Source of the DNA: Candidatus Woesearchaeota archaeon
GTDB taxonomy: Archaea > Nanobdellota > Nanobdellia > Woesearchaeales > WJKL01
DNA length: 21,795 nt
NCBI GenBank assembly: GCA_019322535.1
Contig: JAHWIM010000025.1
Span: forward strand, 1-21,795
Direction: 5' to 3'
Shown here: positions 20,773-21,795 of the stretch, one piece after another
Numbering within the stretch: the first letter of the stretch is position 1
How the letters are laid out: each line of letters starts with the position of its first letter
Translations under genes and position numbers: made by a program
Notes under the pieces: generated by a model
Databases searched by the model: none
Seen by the model: only the letters and a program-made list of their open reading frames with translations
Told to the model about the DNA's origin: nothing

Positions 20773-21030
20773 ATGAATCTAAAACACCAATTAGTAGAAA
20801 AAGCAAAACAACTTGAGCCAATTCTAAGAATAGGGAAGTCAGGTATTACAGAAGGAGTAATCAACGAAATCAAAATACAACTAAAACAAAATAAATTAAT
20901 CAAAATAAAACTCTTAAGACCAGCATTAGCAAACAAAGACAGAAAAGAGCTTGCAAAAGAGATTGCTCAAAAAACAGATTCAGAATTAATACATCAAGTT
21001 GGATTTGTTATTGTGCTGTATAAAAAATGA
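20773..21030 (+). CDS. YhbY/CRM-domain RNA-binding protein
   Basis: The 85 residues form a single CRM domain. Typical elements are LEPILRIGKSGITEGVINEI (with the GxxG-type loop) and the central LIKIKLLRP strand, ending in VGFVIVLYKK. Bacterial YhbY associates with pre-50S subunits; archaeal stand-alone members are presumed to help ribosome assembly. Its stop overlaps the YkgJ-like start (ATGA), so the two are translationally coupled. Confidence 0.92.
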   Translation: MNLKHQLVEKAKQLEPILRIGKSGITEGVINEIKIQLKQNKLIKIKLLRPALANKDRKELAKEIAQKTDSELIHQVGFVIVLYKK

Positions 21031-21278
21031 AAAATAATTACTTTGCTAAATTCATAAGATTTCTTACTTCATTTCTACCAATTGCTAAAAACAGAACTGG
21101 AAAATGTGTACAATGTGGCGCTTGCTGTAAACTACCTTCACCTTGTCTTTTCCTAAAAGAAAAAGGAACAGCTCACTGTACAGTATATAAATTTCGGCCT
21201 TTAAACTGTAGAAAATACCCGAGAACAGAAAAAGAATTCTTAACAAAAGATACTTGTGGTTTTAGATTTATTAAATAG
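21027..21278 (+). CDS. YkgJ-type Cys-cluster protein
   Basis: The 83 residues have eight Cys, most in the YkgJ (zinc- or iron-chelating) pattern: C27-VQ-C30-GA-C33-C34, C40, C51-TVYKFRPLN-C61-RKYP, and C77. A basic, partly hydrophobic N-terminal helix precedes. The family is thought to bind Zn or Fe-S; no activity is established. Its overlap with the CRM protein suggests a shared role, perhaps with the NOG1-like gene that follows. Confidence 0.85.
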   Translation: MKNNYFAKFIRFLTSFLPIAKNRTGKCVQCGACCKLPSPCLFLKEKGTAHCTVYKFRPLNCRKYPRTEKEFLTKDTCGFRFIK

Positions 21279-21279
21279 A

Positions 21280-21288
21280 TTTATAAAA
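21280..21288 (+). promoter_or_regulatory. TATA box of the NOG1-like gene
   Basis: TTTATAAAA is centred about 26-27 bases before the ATG at 21311, so this transcript should start at the ATG itself. Confidence 0.65.
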
Positions 21289-21310
21289 AACATGAAATAA
21301 TATCTGTCAT

Positions 21311-21795
21311 ATGTCATTTCAAGATATAAAACCAATACAAGAATCAGAATTTTACATAGATCTAGCTTTCAGGAGAGCAAATAAAAAAGCAAGTGAATCA
21401 AGAAAAAAATGCAAGAAAAAAGATAAATTAGGAAAAGCAAAATATCTTGAACTTCTTAAGATTGATATAATAAATGATATTCTAACTTCTGCTGTTGAAA
21501 ATATTGTAAAAGAGTTTCCAATTATAGATGAGTTGCCTGAGTTCTATAAAGAATTAACAAAGATTACAATAGGAACTTATGAATTAAAAAAAGCATTATC
21601 AAATCTTTATTGGATTAAAAATAAAATAAATGATTTTTCTAAGAAATATAAAAGCAAAATAGCTAAAAGTGGAATGATTACAGCTTTAAACCAAAATAAA
21701 AAAGAATTTTATGGGAGAATTTCTTCTTTGTTTAAAAGAGCAAAATCTAATTTCAATTTCTTAGAAAATACAAGAAAAACTCTAAAACAATTTCC
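21311..21795 (+). CDS. NOG1-like ribosome-assembly GTPase, 5' part only
   Basis: The frame is open from ATG 21311 to the window edge (161 codons). It has the helical N-terminal domain that precedes the G domain in NOG1 and related OBG-type GTPases: SxxQIKPIxExxFYIDLAF-like start, PxFYKELTKITIG, then YELKKALSNLYWIKNKINDFSKKYKSKI. These proteins bind the pre-60S/50S interface and act in assembly. The GTPase motifs would lie beyond the window, so this is a family call from the N-domain alone. Confidence 0.8.
   Translation, partial: MSFQDIKPIQESEFYIDLAFRRANKKASESRKKCKKKDKLGKAKYLELLKIDIINDILTSAVENIVKEFPIIDELPEFYKELTKITIGTYELKKALSNLYWIKNKINDFSKKYKSKIAKSGMITALNQNKKEFYGRISSLFKRAKSNFNFLENTRKTLKQF

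Noticed and set aside
1..21795. CRISPR arrays, transposases, integrases and phage genes
   Set aside because: No regularly spaced repeats, no terminal inverted repeats and no recombinase motifs were found on either strand.

Overview
The window looks like part of an archaeal chromosome, most likely from the DPANN group (Woesearchaeota/Pacearchaeota-like 'Nanoarchaeota'). The evidence is archaeal/eukaryotic-type translation genes (EF-1alpha, EF-2 with the diphthamide histidine loop, eL8/L7Ae, eS28, eL24), tRNA genes with bulge-helix-bulge introns, strong TATA boxes about 26-28 bases before many start codons (leaderless genes), a class III (type IV pilin) signal peptide with a matching aspartic prepilin peptidase, high AT content, and very short intergenic spaces. 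I saw no insertion sequence, prophage or CRISPR array. The lineage is inferred from gene content only.

Layout. 1-250: a small CxxC zinc-binding-type protein (+). 249-3043: a minus-strand block bounded by two intron-containing tRNA genes (tRNA-Ser upstream, tRNA-Glu downstream), with two CaCA-type cation exchangers and a VIT1/CCC1-like metal transporter between them. 3089-5159: EF-1alpha, uS10 and an unrecognised 126-residue protein (-). 5314-8134: a secreted, glycosylation-site-rich DUF5667-like protein, an unrecognised 224-residue protein and a membrane-anchored winged-helix protein (-). 8178-11823: translation operon L7Ae - eS28 - eL24 - NDK, followed by EF-2 (-), with a long structured leader before L7Ae and an elaborate inverted-repeat element between ndk and EF-2. 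12097-16732: DUF2391-like membrane protein (+), a cis-prenyltransferase homologue lacking key catalytic residues (-), prepilin peptidase (+), a three-gene operon of two HIT-domain proteins with altered catalytic triads plus a Lys/Glu-rich protein (-), and a divergent pilin (+). 16739-21795: a stand-alone NFACT-R protein, a small HExxH protein, a HAD-like protein, a GNAT acetyltransferase (-), NAD(P)HX dehydratase, a PEF-CTERM-like surface protein (-), a YhbY/CRM RNA-binding protein, a YkgJ-type Cys-cluster protein and the 5' part of a NOG1-like ribosome-assembly GTPase.

How it fits together. Most of the window is translation and ribosome assembly or quality control (EF-1alpha, EF-2, uS10, L7Ae, eS28, eL24, tRNAs, NFACT-R, YhbY, NOG1). 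A second theme is the cell surface (prepilin peptidase with pilin, PEF-CTERM protein, NxT-rich secreted protein, possible glycosyl-carrier-lipid synthase homologue). A third is ion handling. The most unusual items are the tRNA-Glu with two introns, one splitting the T-loop; the adjacent HIT paralogues that both lost the middle histidine; the degenerate cis-prenyltransferase; and the structured RNA leaders of the L7Ae and EF-2 genes.
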